Positions 1 through 9,299 of a stretch of 64,000 bases of DNA are shown one piece after another. This DNA is from JAEUPI01 sp035764445 (lineage in GTDB: Bacteria > Pseudomonadota > Gammaproteobacteria > Burkholderiales > Burkholderiaceae_C): the NCBI GenBank assembly GCA_035764445.1, contig DASTZF010000248.1, positions 14,293-78,292 on the forward strand. Direction: 5' to 3'. Position 1 is the first letter of the stretch. The number at the start of each line of letters is the position of its first letter. A model generated the notes under the pieces. It worked only from the letters and a program-made list of their open reading frames with translations, searched no databases and was not told the DNA's origin. Both the position numbers and the translations under genes were made by a program.

Positions 1-740
1 TTGAAGTTGAAGCCGGGGACTCGGCGCTGATCGAAGTTCTCCTTGAAGTGCGCGGCATCGCCCGATAGCACCAGCGTGCCGGTCTTGGCCAGCCGCAGCA
101 GCAGCGACTGGTGTCCTGGCGTGTGTCCGGGCGTCGACAGGATCACCACCGACGCGTCGCCGAACACGTCCGTGTCGCCGTTGCGCTTGACCACCCGGCT
201 GTTGCGCAGCTTGTCGTACAGCGCCGGGTTGAAGCCGAACTTCGCGGGGTCGGGGCCGAACATCGCGTCGTACTCGGGCTGCTGGATGTACAGCGTGGCG
301 TTGGCGAACAGGTTCGCGTTGCCCACGTGGTCGGCGTGCGCGTGCGAGAACGCGAGGTAGGTGATCTGCTCGGGCGCCACGCGCAGCTCGGCGAGCTGCG
401 ACGCCAAGGTCTTGGTGCGCTTCGCGCGCACGCCGCGGTTGCCGAGTAGGCCGTCGGGGTTGTCAGCCAGCGAGTCGGCGTAGCCCGAGTCCCACAGCAT
501 CCAGTCGTTGCCGTGGCGGATCAGGTAGCAGTTGTCGCTGAAGACCATCGGCTTGCCGACGTTGAACCCGGGCGACCACGGTGAGACGTCGGGGATGTGT
601 GCCTCGCCGCAATACAGCACGTACAGGCGCAGCCGCGGTGCGCCGGTGCCGGCGACGTTGCCGGTCGGGGTGGTGGTGCAGGCGACCAGCACGGTCAGCA
701 GCGCCAGTGCGCACAGCACGAGGCTTCGAATCAGTCGCAT
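1..740 (-). CDS. MBL-fold metallo-hydrolase lipoprotein (partial, runs off left edge)
   Basis: The reading frame begins at 740 and is still open at the window edge, so the C-terminus is missing (246 codons visible). The N-terminus is a lipoprotein signal ending in a LVAC lipobox (Cys21), so export and lipid anchoring are expected. Residues 133-138 read HAHADH, the zinc-binding HxHxDH signature of the metallo-beta-lactamase fold, followed by a TPGHTPGH segment and a GDAAH segment that supply the usual downstream metal ligands. The spacing and the NCYLI strand near residue 70 resemble the N-acyl-homoserine-lactonase-like branch of the fold, but the substrate cannot be read from sequence. Family call is firm; lactonase activity is only a possibility. 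Confidence 0.85.
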   Translation of the reverse strand, partial: MRLIRSLVLCALALLTVLVACTTTPTGNVAGTGAPRLRLYVLYCGEAHIPDVSPWSPGFNVGKPMVFSDNCYLIRHGNDWMLWDSGYADSLADNPDGLLGNRGVRAKRTKTLASQLAELRVAPEQITYLAFSHAHADHVGNANLFANATLYIQQPEYDAMFGPDPAKFGFNPALYDKLRNSRVVKRNGDTDVFGDASVVILSTPGHTPGHQSLLLRLAKTGTLVLSGDAAHFKENFDQRRVPGFNF

Positions 741-819
741 CGTCGGCTCCTTCATCTCAAGCGGTACGTCGAGCTCGCGCGCCTGCCGGCGCATCTGCAG
801 GAAGCGTCGCGGGTTGCCG

Positions 820-1218
820 TCATGCGCTCTCCCGCGCCGGTGCGGCGTCGGCGCGCTGCAGCTCCCAGCGCGTGAGCTTGCCCTCAACCAGCTCGATGCG
901 CACGGCGTCGCCGCCCGCGTCACGCCATTCGAACACCTCGGGATCGTCGTCGCACTTGACGCCGAGGCTCTTGGTCAGCGCCAGGATCTGCGGCAGTCGC
1001 TGGCCGTGCTGCAGCCGCGCGTGCAGCATCACCGCGTTGTCGATGTGACCGACGGGCGCTCGGCCCGCCTTGCGCAGCACCCGCAGCGCGCGACTGAACT
1101 GCAGCAGCAGCCAGAACACGATCAACGTCACCGCCAGCACGACGCCAGGCCAGCCCCATTGCCAGTACCCCATCGCCAGTGCGGCGCCGGCGAGCAGCCA
1201 GCCGACCGCGACGTTCAC
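820..1218 (-). CDS. conserved membrane-anchored hypothetical protein
   Basis: A 132-residue protein with one or two N-terminal hydrophobic segments (about residues 5-40, rich in G/W/L/V) followed by a soluble C-terminal region of about 85 residues that ends with an acidic and Arg-rich tail. It lies downstream of radA on the same strand with a gap of about 135 bases. No enzymatic motif is visible and I do not assign a function; it is probably an inner-membrane protein with its C-terminal part in the cytoplasm. Confidence 0.6.
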   Translation of the reverse strand: MNVAVGWLLAGAALAMGYWQWGWPGVVLAVTLIVFWLLLQFSRALRVLRKAGRAPVGHIDNAVMLHARLQHGQRLPQILALTKSLGVKCDDDPEVFEWRDAGGDAVRIELVEGKLTRWELQRADAAPARESA

Positions 1219-1354
1219 GCGGCCCCCGGCGCGGCGCTCGCGCGAGCGAAATTGGACGGCGAGCGGATCCGCATCGGTGTCAGGTTGCGCCGCGCGGCCG
1301 CGTGCCGCAGCGGGGCGCGAGCATACCGCGCGCGGCTTGCGCCCGCAGCGCGCG

Positions 1355-2737
1355 CTACAAACCGCGCACCACCTCGATCGCTTCTTCGATGCGCTCCACG
1401 GCGTGGATCGTCAGCCCTTCGAACGCGCGCGCATCGCCGTCGCGCGCCGCCTTCGGTGCGTTGGCCTTGGGCACCACGGCGACCGCGAAGCCGAGCTTGG
1501 CCGCCTCGCGCAGCCGCTCCTGCCCGCGCGGCGCGGGTCGCACCTCGCCGGCCAGCCCGACCTCGCCGAACGCGAGAAAGCCGCGCGGCAGCGGCTTGCC
1601 GCGCAGCGAGCCGTGGATCGCCAGCAGCACCGCGAGGTCGGCCGCCGGCTCGCCGATGCGCACGCCACCCACTGCATTGACGAACACGTCCTGGTCCATG
1701 CACGAGACGCCGGCGTGCCGGTGCAGCACCGCCAGCAGCATCGCGAGACGGTCGCGATCGAGCCCGACCGACAGCCGGCGCGGTGCCACGCCGCCGGAAT
1801 CGACCAGCGCCTGAATCTCCACCAGCAGCGGCCGCGTGCCTTCCAGCGTGACCAGCACGCACGACCCCGGCACCGGCGCACCGTGGGTGGACAGGAAGAT
1901 CGCGCTCGGGTTGCTGACACCCTTCAGCCCGCGCTCGGTCATCGCGAAGACGCCGATCTCGTTGACGGCGCCGAAGCGGTTCTTGATCGCGCGCACGAGG
2001 CGGAAGCTCGAATGCGTGTCGCCCTCGAAGTACAGCACGGTGTCGACCATGTGCTCGAGCACGCGCGGCCCGGCCAGCGATCCCTCCTTGGTCACGTGGC
2101 CCACCAGCACGATCGACGTGCCGAGCGCCTTGGCGCTGCGCGTCAGCTGCGCTGCACATTCGCGCACTTGCGCCACCGAGCCGGGCGCCGAGGTCAGCGC
2201 ATCGGAGAACAGCGTCTGGATCGAGTCGATCACGCAGAAGCGCGGCTGCTCGGCTTCGATCGCCGACAGGATGCGCTCGAGCTGGATCTCGGCCAGCACC
2301 CGCACCGGCGCGGCGCTCAGGCCCAGCCGCCGCGCGCGCAGCGCGACCTGCGCACCCGACTCCTCGCCTGTCACGTACAGCACCGGCATCGTCTGCGACA
2401 GTTTCTCGGCGGCCTGCAGCAGCAGCGTCGACTTGCCGATGCCCGGGTCGCCGCCGATCAGCACCACGCCGCCTTCGACAATGCCGCCACCGAGCGGCCG
2501 GTCGAGCTCGGCCAGGCCGGTGGGCGAGCGCTCGATCTCGGCGGCCTCGATCTCCGACAGCGTGGCCACCGGTTGCATCGGCGCCATCGCCTTGTAGCGG
2601 TGGCGCGTCGCGCCGTTGCTCTCGGCGACCCCTTCCTCCAGCGTGTTCCATTCACCGCAGTGCGGGCACTTGCCGAGCCACTTGGGGCTCGTGCCGCCGC
2701 ACGCGGTGCAGGTGTAGACGGTCTTGTCGCGCGCCAT
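1355..2737 (-). CDS. radA: DNA repair protein RadA
   Basis: RadA is a RecA-related ATPase and branch-migration helicase that acts in recombinational repair. The 460-residue length is normal. A four-Cys zinc finger lies at residues 10-27 (CTAC and CPHC pairs), followed by a Walker A GGDPGIGKST, the RadA-specific KNRFG motif (in the segment IKNRFGAVNEIG) and a C-terminal Lon-protease-like domain. The frame stays open upstream to 2893, but the ATG at 2737 gives the conserved MARDKTVYTC start, so that start is chosen. The neighbourhood with alr and lplT is common in betaproteobacteria. Confidence 0.97.
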   Translation of the reverse strand: MARDKTVYTCTACGGTSPKWLGKCPHCGEWNTLEEGVAESNGATRHRYKAMAPMQPVATLSEIEAAEIERSPTGLAELDRPLGGGIVEGGVVLIGGDPGIGKSTLLLQAAEKLSQTMPVLYVTGEESGAQVALRARRLGLSAAPVRVLAEIQLERILSAIEAEQPRFCVIDSIQTLFSDALTSAPGSVAQVRECAAQLTRSAKALGTSIVLVGHVTKEGSLAGPRVLEHMVDTVLYFEGDTHSSFRLVRAIKNRFGAVNEIGVFAMTERGLKGVSNPSAIFLSTHGAPVPGSCVLVTLEGTRPLLVEIQALVDSGGVAPRRLSVGLDRDRLAMLLAVLHRHAGVSCMDQDVFVNAVGGVRIGEPAADLAVLLAIHGSLRGKPLPRGFLAFGEVGLAGEVRPAPRGQERLREAAKLGFAVAVVPKANAPKAARDGDARAFEGLTIHAVERIEEAIEVVRGL

Positions 2738-2883
2738 GTCAGTGGCGCCCGGCCGGCCGCAGCCAGCACAGCGAGGCGCCATCGGGCAACTGCATCCATG
2801 CATTGTGCGGGCAACGGGTCGCGCGCCGCGCTCGGCTAGCATGGCGGCCCTTTGCCAACGGCACCCGAGCCACCGATCCCATC

Positions 2884-3774
2884 TTGACCGCACGCCTGCT
2901 CGAATCGCCCCGTGTGCTGTTCTGGGTGCCCACGCTGATCTGGGCCTCGACCTGGCACGTGATCCTGTACCAGCTGGCCGAGGCCCCGCCGCTGAACTCG
3001 GTGGCGTGGCGCTTCCTGCTGGCCGGCGTCGTGCTGCTCGGCGTGGCGGTCGCGCGCGGGCAGCCGTGGCTGCTGGCAGCGCGCTGGCACGGCTGGCTGC
3101 TGGTCACCGGCGTCGTGCAGTACAGCGTCAACTACTGGGCCGTGTACGAGGCCGAGCGCCACATTCCGAGCGGGCTGGTCGCGGTGCTGTTCTCGCTGAT
3201 GGTGTTCGGCAACGCGCTGATCGGCTGGCGCGTGTTCGGCCAGCGCGTGACGCGGCGCTTCGTCGCGGCCGCCGTGTGCGGCGTGGCGGGGGTGGTGCTG
3301 ATCTTCTGGCCCGAGGTGGTGGCCACCGGTGCACGCCCGCAAGCCGCGCTCGGGCTCGCGTTGGGCATGCTCGCGGTGACGTGCGCCTGCATCGGCAACG
3401 CGCTGACGCTCGTGCTGTCCAAGCGCGGCTTGAGCCTGGTGCCAATGCTCGGCTGGTGCATGACCTACGGCGCACTGGCGCTGTGGCTGGCGGCAGCGTC
3501 GCAGGGCACGGCGTTCGCGTTCGGCGCCAGCACCGCCTGGTGGCTGTCGCTGCTGTACCTGACGCTGTTCGGTTCGGTGATCGCGTTCTTCGTCTACTTC
3601 AGGCTCGCGCAGCGCGTGGGGCCGGCGCGTGCGGCGATGACCGGCGTGATGATCCCGCCGATCGCGCTGGCGATCTCCGCTGCACTCGAAGGCTGGCAGC
3701 CGAGCGCGCTGTCATGGGCCGGCATCGCGCTGTGCCTGGGTAGCGTCTACGCAGCGACGCGGCCGTCGGCTTGA
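2884..3774 (+). CDS. EamA/DMT-family transporter
   Basis: A polytopic membrane protein with about ten hydrophobic segments arranged as two tandem EamA halves, typical of drug/metabolite exporters. The first helix reads VLFWVPTLIWASTWHVI and the second half ends with the usual GSVYAATRPS-type tail. The open frame extends upstream, but a TTG at 2884 directly precedes the first helix and avoids overlap with radA, so it is preferred; a GTG at about 2911 is the alternative. It is divergent from radA. Substrate unknown. Confidence 0.85.
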   Translation: MTARLLESPRVLFWVPTLIWASTWHVILYQLAEAPPLNSVAWRFLLAGVVLLGVAVARGQPWLLAARWHGWLLVTGVVQYSVNYWAVYEAERHIPSGLVAVLFSLMVFGNALIGWRVFGQRVTRRFVAAAVCGVAGVVLIFWPEVVATGARPQAALGLALGMLAVTCACIGNALTLVLSKRGLSLVPMLGWCMTYGALALWLAAASQGTAFAFGASTAWWLSLLYLTLFGSVIAFFVYFRLAQRVGPARAAMTGVMIPPIALAISAALEGWQPSALSWAGIALCLGSVYAATRPSA

Positions 3775-3804
3775 TCGCCTCCGCGAAACGAGCCCGCGGT
3801 CAGC

Positions 3805-4215
3805 TCACTCGTCGCGCCGCGCGCCGCGCGTGGCCTTCAGCCGCCCTTTGTGGACCTTGTCGGCCAGCCGCCGCTCGCGCGACGCCAGCGTCGGGGCGGT
3901 GGCGATGCGCTTGCGCGGCAGCGTCGCGGCGGCATCGATCAGCGAGCGCAGCCGCGCCAGCGCGGCGGCGCGGTTGCGCGGCAGGCTGCGGTGCTCCTGC
4001 GCCTTGATCGTCACCACACCGTCGCTGCCGATCCGCTGGTCGCTGAGCGCGCGCAGCCGCGCCTTCAACGCATCGGGCAGGCTCGACGCGTCGATGTCGA
4101 AGCGCAGCACGACGGCGTTGGACACCTTGTTCACGTTCTGACCGCCGGCGCCCTGGGCGCGCACGGCCTCGAAGCGCACGTCGCGCTCGTCGAGCACGAA
4201 GTGGATGCGCGGCAT
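3805..4215 (-). CDS. arfB: ArfB-type peptide chain release factor (ribosome rescue)
   Basis: A 136-residue protein with the release-factor GGQ motif at residues 24-26 within GAGGQNVNKVSN, which hydrolyses peptidyl-tRNA on stalled ribosomes. It lacks the stop-codon recognition domains of RF1/RF2 and has the strongly basic C-terminal tail (many Lys/Arg after residue 95) that enters the mRNA channel, as in ArfB (YaeJ). Length matches the family. It stands alone on the minus strand between a transporter and alr. Confidence 0.95.
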   Translation of the reverse strand: MPRIHFVLDERDVRFEAVRAQGAGGQNVNKVSNAVVLRFDIDASSLPDALKARLRALSDQRIGSDGVVTIKAQEHRSLPRNRAAALARLRSLIDAAATLPRKRIATAPTLASRERRLADKVHKGRLKATRGARRDE

Positions 4216-4282
4216 CAGTCGGCGCCGCGCCGCGCGCGGCCGAGGGCCGGCAGATGAACGGCAGCATGCGCAGCGGGAGTGG

Positions 4283-5371
4283 TCACGGCACGCGCACCGG
4301 CACCCGCGGCGCCAGCGCGCACAGCAACTCGTAGCTCACGGTGCCGGCCGCGTGCGCCACCTCGTCGGCTGGCAGCACGCTGCCGCGCGGGCCGTGGCCC
4401 CACAGCGTGACCTCGCTGCCCGGCACCGCGTGCGGCACCGGCGCGAGGTCGACCGTGATCATGTCCATCGAAACGCGGCCGACGGTGCCGGTGCGCGCGC
4501 CGTCGACCAGCACCGGGGTGCCGCTGGCCGCGTGGCGCGGGTAGCCGTCGGCATAGCCGCAGGCGACCACACCGATGCGCAACGGCCGATCGGCGACGAA
4601 CGTGCTGCCGTAGCCGACCGCATCACCGCTGGTCAACTGCTGGACGGCGATCAGCTGCGAGCGCAACGTCATCGTCTGCTGCAGCTGCCAATGCGCTGCC
4701 GTGTGCTGCGGATGGTCGGGCGAGCCGCCGTAGACCATGATGCCCGGGCGCACCCAGTCGGCCGCGGTGGCCGCGGGATGGCGCAGCAAGGCCGCGCTGT
4801 TGGCCAGCGTGCGCTCCCCCGGCAGCCCGTCGATGGCGCGTTCGAACACCGTCAGTTGCGACTGCACTCCGGCGGCGCCATCGGCGTCGGCAAAGTGCGT
4901 CATCAGCGAGACCTCGTCGACTTGCGGCAGCGCGTTCAACCGCGCCCACGCGGCGCGATACGCCTGCGGCGTGAAGCCGAGCCGGTTCATGCCGCTGTTG
5001 AGCTTCAGGAACACGCGATGCGGTACTTCGGTCTTGTGCGCAGCCAGCCAGTCGATCTGCGCATCGCGGTGCACGGTGTGCCACAGGTTCAGCCGCGAGC
5101 ACAGCTCGAGGTCGCGCGGCTCGAAGCAGCCCTCGAGCAACAGCACCGGGCCACGCCAGCCGAGCGCACGCACGCGCTCGGCCTCCGCCAGGTCCAGCAG
5201 CGCAAAGCCGTCGGCACCGCACAACGCTTCGAACGCGCGCTCGATGCCGTGACCGTAGGCGTTGGCCTTGACCACCGCCCACACCCGCGCGCCGGCGGCC
5301 AGGTCGCGCGCGCGCGCCAGGTTGTGCGCCAACGCGTCGCGGTGGATCAGCGCTTCGATCGGGCGCGGCAT
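4283..5371 (-). CDS. alr: alanine racemase
   Basis: This PLP enzyme interconverts L- and D-alanine for peptidoglycan. The PLP lysine is Lys35 in VVKANAYGHG, the N-terminal TIM-barrel signature. The C-terminal beta domain contains the VGRVSMDM signature with metal/active-site residues and the GYADGYPR segment. Length (362) is normal. It is divergent from lplT, with about 160 bases between the two starts, an arrangement widespread in Burkholderiales. Whether it is the biosynthetic (alr) or catabolic (dadX) enzyme cannot be decided; no dadA lies nearby. Confidence 0.95.
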   Translation of the reverse strand: MPRPIEALIHRDALAHNLARARDLAAGARVWAVVKANAYGHGIERAFEALCGADGFALLDLAEAERVRALGWRGPVLLLEGCFEPRDLELCSRLNLWHTVHRDAQIDWLAAHKTEVPHRVFLKLNSGMNRLGFTPQAYRAAWARLNALPQVDEVSLMTHFADADGAAGVQSQLTVFERAIDGLPGERTLANSAALLRHPAATAADWVRPGIMVYGGSPDHPQHTAAHWQLQQTMTLRSQLIAVQQLTSGDAVGYGSTFVADRPLRIGVVACGYADGYPRHAASGTPVLVDGARTGTVGRVSMDMITVDLAPVPHAVPGSEVTLWGHGPRGSVLPADEVAHAAGTVSYELLCALAPRVPVRVP

Positions 5372-5532
5372 GCTGAAGGCCTCAAAACGCGGGGCAGGAC
5401 TATCCCGCGGAAGATTCTGCCAGCGGCGCCGGCCGGCCGAGCGCGGTAACCGCGCGTGCTATAACCCGCCGCCCACGGCCGCACGCCCGTTTGCCGTTTG
5501 TGCGCCGTTGGGGGGCGCCGCAACAGAAGCAC

Positions 5533-6810
5533 ATGAAACGAGGCTTCTACACGATCATGTCGGCGCAGTTCTTCAGCTCGCTGGCCGACAACGCCTTGCT
5601 GGTCGGCGCCATCGAGCTGCTGCGGACCACCCACGCGCCGCCGTGGCAGATCCCGGCTCTGACGCCGATGTTCGCGCTGTTCTACGTGCTGCTCGCGCCG
5701 CTGGTGGGCGCGTTCGCCGACGCCGTGCCCAAAGGGCAGGTGATGTTCATCTCCAACGCGATCAAGGTGGTGGGCTGCCTGCTGATGCTGTTCGGCAGCC
5801 ATCCGCTGGTGGCTTATGCGGTCGTCGGGCTCGGCGCGGCTGCCTACTCGCCGGCCAAGTACGGCATCCTCACCGAGTTGCTGCCGCCGTCTCAGCTGGT
5901 CAAGGCCAACGGCTGGATCGAAGGGCTGACGATCGCGTCGATCATCCTCGGCGTGCTGCTGGGCGGCCAGCTGGTGGGCGGGCGCGTGGCGCCATGGCTG
6001 CTGTCGTTCGACTTCCCGTTCATCGACACCGGCGTCAACACGCCGCCGGAGGCGGCGATCTCGTCGATCGTCGTGCTGTACGTGATCGCCGCCGCGTTCA
6101 ACCTCTACATCCCGCGCACCGACGCGCCGTTGCAGCCATTGACCACCAACGTGGTCAGCCTGGTGGGTGACTTCAGCCAGTGCAACGCACGCCTGTGGGC
6201 CGACAAGCTGGGCCAGATCTCGCTGGCCACCACCACGCTGTTCTGGGGCGTGTCGGGCAACCTGCGGGTGATCGTGTTCGCCTGGGCGGCGGCGGCGCTG
6301 GGCTACAGCACGACGCAGGCGTCGTCCCTGGTGGGGGTGGTGGCCATCGGCACCGCAGCCGGCGCGGTGGTGGCGTCTTGGCTGATGCGGCTCGACCGCG
6401 CCACCCGCGTCATCCCACTGGGCGTGGCGATGGGCGTGCTGGTGATCGGGCTCAACGTCATCCGCGAGCCGTGGGTGGCGGCGCCGTTCATGGTGCTGCT
6501 CGGCGCGATCGGCGGCTTCCTGGTGGTGCCGATGAACGCGTTGCTGCAGCACCGCGGCCACAACCTGATGGGCGCCGGCCGTTCGATCGCGGTGCAGAAC
6601 TTCAACGAGCAGGCAGCGATCCTCGGGCTCGGCGCCTTCTACACCGGCATGACCAAGTTCGGCCTGTCGGCGTTCGTCTCGATCGCGGTCTTCGGCGTCG
6701 CGGTCACCGCCACCATGGCGCTGATCGGCCACTGGCACCGCACCAACGCCGTGCGCCACCGCGAAGAGGTCGAGCGGCTGCTGGCGATCGCGCGCTCCGA
6801 CGGCCCCTGA
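5533..6810 (+). CDS. lplT: lysophospholipid transporter LplT
   Basis: An MFS permease of 425 residues predicted to flip lysophospholipids into the cytoplasm for re-acylation. The N-terminus MKRGFYTIMSAQFFSSLADN is characteristic of LplT, and the protein shows about twelve hydrophobic segments. The frame is open further upstream, but ATG 5533 fits the family. Unlike enterobacteria no aas acyltransferase gene follows directly; the next gene is a DMT transporter nine bases downstream, so the two may be cotranscribed. Confidence 0.92.
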   Translation: MKRGFYTIMSAQFFSSLADNALLVGAIELLRTTHAPPWQIPALTPMFALFYVLLAPLVGAFADAVPKGQVMFISNAIKVVGCLLMLFGSHPLVAYAVVGLGAAAYSPAKYGILTELLPPSQLVKANGWIEGLTIASIILGVLLGGQLVGGRVAPWLLSFDFPFIDTGVNTPPEAAISSIVVLYVIAAAFNLYIPRTDAPLQPLTTNVVSLVGDFSQCNARLWADKLGQISLATTTLFWGVSGNLRVIVFAWAAAALGYSTTQASSLVGVVAIGTAAGAVVASWLMRLDRATRVIPLGVAMGVLVIGLNVIREPWVAAPFMVLLGAIGGFLVVPMNALLQHRGHNLMGAGRSIAVQNFNEQAAILGLGAFYTGMTKFGLSAFVSIAVFGVAVTATMALIGHWHRTNAVRHREEVERLLAIARSDGP

Positions 6811-6819
6811 TCCGCCGCG

Positions 6820-7704
6820 ATGCGAGGACGCCCCGCCGCAGCGGTGCTGGCGCTGCTGTTCAACGCGTTCACCTGGGGGCTGTGCTGGTGGCCTTTTCGC
6901 CAGCTGCAGTCGCTCGGCGTGCACCCGCTGTGGTCCACCGCATTCACCTACGCGGTCGTGGTCGCGGCGCTTGCCGCCTGGCGGCCGTCGTCGCTGGCCG
7001 ACCTGCTGCGTACGCGCAGCCTGTGGGTGCTGCTGCTCGCCTCGGGTTTCACCAACGCGGCATTCAACTGGGGCGTCACGATCGGCGACGTGGTTCGCGT
7101 CGTGCTGCTGTTCTACCTGATGCCGCTGTGGAGCGTGCTGCTCGCGCGCTGGCTGTTGCGCGAGCCGCTGCAGGCCGGCGTGCTGCTGCGTGCACTGCTG
7201 GCGGTGACCGGTGCGCTGGTGGTGCTGTGGCCCGAGGACGGCGGCTGGCCCTGGCCGCGCACCGCCGCCGACTGGCTCGGTCTGGCGGGAGGCTTGTCCT
7301 TCGCGCTGAATACCGTGATGCTGCGCCGCGAGGCGCGGCGACCTGCGGCGTCGCGTGCGATGGCGATGTTCACCGGCGGTGCGTTGGTCAGCACCGCGGT
7401 CGCGCTGACTGCTGGCGCTGCCATTGCGCAGCCGCCGTGGGCCAGCGTCGGTGGCTGGATCCCGTGGGTCCTGTTGCTGGCGCTTTGGTTCATGGGTGCC
7501 AACCTGTCGCTGCAGTTCGGCGCCGCGCGGCTGCGTGCCAGCACCACCGCGGTGGTGATGGTCAGCGAGGTGCTGTTCGCCAGTGTGTCGGCGGTCGCGC
7601 TCGGCGCGGCGACACTGCAACCGCACACGGTGGCCGGCGGTGTGCTGATCGCAGCGGCGGCGTTGCTCGCAGCGCGCCAGGAGGCGCAGCGCGACGAGCG
7701 CTGA
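6820..7704 (+). CDS. EamA/DMT-family transporter
   Basis: A 294-residue integral membrane protein with two EamA repeats (about ten hydrophobic segments); it begins nine bases after lplT. The first half contains FTNAAFNWGVTIGDVVRV and the second the FALNTVMLRRE turn seen in this family. It is not closely similar to the EamA protein at 2884-3774. The substrate is unknown, and the tight spacing suggests cotranscription with lplT rather than a shared function. Confidence 0.87.
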   Translation: MRGRPAAAVLALLFNAFTWGLCWWPFRQLQSLGVHPLWSTAFTYAVVVAALAAWRPSSLADLLRTRSLWVLLLASGFTNAAFNWGVTIGDVVRVVLLFYLMPLWSVLLARWLLREPLQAGVLLRALLAVTGALVVLWPEDGGWPWPRTAADWLGLAGGLSFALNTVMLRREARRPAASRAMAMFTGGALVSTAVALTAGAAIAQPPWASVGGWIPWVLLLALWFMGANLSLQFGAARLRASTTAVVMVSEVLFASVSAVALGAATLQPHTVAGGVLIAAAALLAARQEAQRDER

Positions 7705-7711
7705 GGTCGGG

Positions 7712-8599
7712 CTAGCGGCCGCGGCGCAGACCCACCACCGCGCGCAGCTCGGTGGGTTGCAGCGGCTTGCCGAGGTAGGCGTCGCAGCCCGCCAGGCTGC
7801 CGCGCACACGGTCGGTCTGCGTGGCATGCGCCGACACCATCGCCACCACCGGCGGACGGCTGGTGCGCCGCTTGATGTGGCGGCACAGCGCCAGGCCATC
7901 GAGCTTGCTCTGTGGGCCGAGCTCGACGTCGAGGAACACGTAGTTGAAGTCGTGCTCCGCCAGCTGGGCGAGCGCGGCGTCGCTGTCGGTTACGCCGCGC
8001 GCGCGCAAGCCGAGTTCGCCGAGCTTCATCGTGAGGAACTTGAGCGCGATCTCGCTGTCGTCGACCAGCAGCGCGTCGCAGCGCAGGTCGGCCGGCTTGG
8101 CCACGGCGGCTGTCGGTTCGGCCTCGGTGCGATCGGGGAAGCGGGCGGCCAGCTCCGACCAATGCGAATCGGGCGTCGCCGGCGGCTTTGCCGCCGGTGG
8201 CCGTGGCGGCGTGCGCGCAGGGGTGGGCGGCGGCGCCGCGACGGCCGGCGTGCTCACCACGGCCGGTGCCAGCGTCGCCGGGCCTTGCATCTGCAGCACC
8301 GCGGCGTCGAGCTCGCGCAGCAGCGACAGCGCATCGATCGGCCGCCGCAGCCGCGCCAGCGCGCCGTTGGGCGCCGCCCCGACACCGACGAAGACGCAGT
8401 GCGCCAGGCGCCCGGCCTCGAGGGCGCGCTGCACCGCCGACCTGGCGTCGCCATCGACCACCAGGAAGCGCGCTTCGTCGATGGTGGCGACCAGCGCATA
8501 GCCCGGCGTGCGACCGGCCGCAAGGCGAAACTGCAGCGCCAGCGCGCGCCGCTCGAAGTCACTGAAACCGAGCAGGCACACACTGTGAGGCGACGACAT
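7712..8599 (-). CDS. receiver-domain protein with uncharacterised N-terminal domain
   Basis: The C-terminal 120 residues are a CheY-like receiver: an acidic pair in LLVDDSE, the phospho-acceptor Asp in YVFLDVELG, and the conserved Lys in LGKPL. The N-terminal half (residues 1-115) is a soluble domain I do not recognise, joined by a Pro/Ala-rich linker (residues about 118-145). There is no C-terminal output domain, so it probably acts by protein interaction, or the N-terminal domain is the effector. No histidine kinase is adjacent. The gene converges with the DMT transporter. Confidence 0.8.
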   Translation of the reverse strand: MSSPHSVCLLGFSDFERRALALQFRLAAGRTPGYALVATIDEARFLVVDGDARSAVQRALEAGRLAHCVFVGVGAAPNGALARLRRPIDALSLLRELDAAVLQMQGPATLAPAVVSTPAVAAPPPTPARTPPRPPAAKPPATPDSHWSELAARFPDRTEAEPTAAVAKPADLRCDALLVDDSEIALKFLTMKLGELGLRARGVTDSDAALAQLAEHDFNYVFLDVELGPQSKLDGLALCRHIKRRTSRPPVVAMVSAHATQTDRVRGSLAGCDAYLGKPLQPTELRAVVGLRRGR

Positions 8600-8740
8600 G
8601 GGCGGGATGCGAGCGGGAGGCTGATGCAGCCGGCCGGCCGCAAAAGCCGATGGTCCGCCGCGACGCGGCGCCCGTCAACGAGTGCAGCGCCCGGGCTGCG
8701 GGATAACATCACGCCACCACGCGCTGCGAGCGGAGAAAGC

Positions 8741-9232
8741 ATGGAGTACACGGACGTCTGGGGCTTCGAGGCGCAGACCATCGACGGCAAACGGGTGAAG
8801 CTGGGCCGCTACAAGGGCAAGGTGCTGCTGATCGTCAACACCGCCAGCCAGTGCGGCTTCACGCCGCAGTTCGACGGCTTGCAGGCGCTGTGGCAGGCCT
8901 ATCAGGACCAGGGGCTGGTCGTGCTCGGGTTTCCGAGCAACCAGTTCGGCGCGCAGGACCCGGGCAGCGACGGCGAGATCGCGTCGTTCTGCCAGCTCAA
9001 CTACGGCGTGTCGTTTCCGATGATGGCCAAGATCGACGTCAACGGCGCCGGGGCACATCCGCTGTACCGCTGGCTGACGCAAGAGGCACCGGGCCTGCTC
9101 GGCAGCCAGGCGATCAAGTGGAACTTCACCAAGTTCCTGGTCGGTCGCGATGGCAAGACGATCAAGCGCTACGCGCCGCAGGACGAGCCGGCCAAGCTGA
9201 CCAAGGACATCGAGGCGGCGCTGGCGGCGTGA
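8741..9232 (+). CDS. glutathione peroxidase (Cys type)
   Basis: A 163-residue thiol peroxidase with Cys38 in NTASQCGF as the peroxidatic residue (Cys in place of selenocysteine), Gln in GFPSNQFG and Trp in KWNFTKFLV completing the catalytic triad. It reduces organic hydroperoxides, in bacteria usually with thioredoxin. ATG 8741 is preceded by a purine-rich GGAGAAAG site. The frame extends upstream, but the extension is antisense to the receiver gene and unlike any protein. Confidence 0.95.
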   Translation: MEYTDVWGFEAQTIDGKRVKLGRYKGKVLLIVNTASQCGFTPQFDGLQALWQAYQDQGLVVLGFPSNQFGAQDPGSDGEIASFCQLNYGVSFPMMAKIDVNGAGAHPLYRWLTQEAPGLLGSQAIKWNFTKFLVGRDGKTIKRYAPQDEPAKLTKDIEAALAA

Positions 9233-9299
9233 GCGCCGCACCCGAAGGGGCTCACGCCGGCGCGGCGCGAGCGCGCGCAGCGCGAAGGGTGCGCCGGTG
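9230..9299 (+). repeat. diverged copy of a gene-junction repeat
   Basis: About 70 bases filling the gap between the stop codon of the peroxidase and the start of the next gene. It starts on the stop (GTGAGCGCCGC), then CCGAAGGGGCTC and a GC-rich GCGCGAAGGGTGCGCC tail, resembling the copies at 21428, 23926 and 56246 in layout and in its CCGAAGG core. It is the most diverged of the four copies. Confidence 0.4.

Noticed and set aside
1070..2839. A 589-codon open frame on the plus strand opposite radA
   Set aside because: Antisense to a certain radA gene, with Arg/Ala/His-rich composition and no domain.
5347..7899. An 850-codon open frame on the minus strand across lplT and the DMT transporter
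   Set aside because: It is antisense to two genes with clear family membership, its translation is dominated by Arg/His/Gln/Gly low-complexity sequence, and long spurious frames are expected in DNA this rich in G/C.
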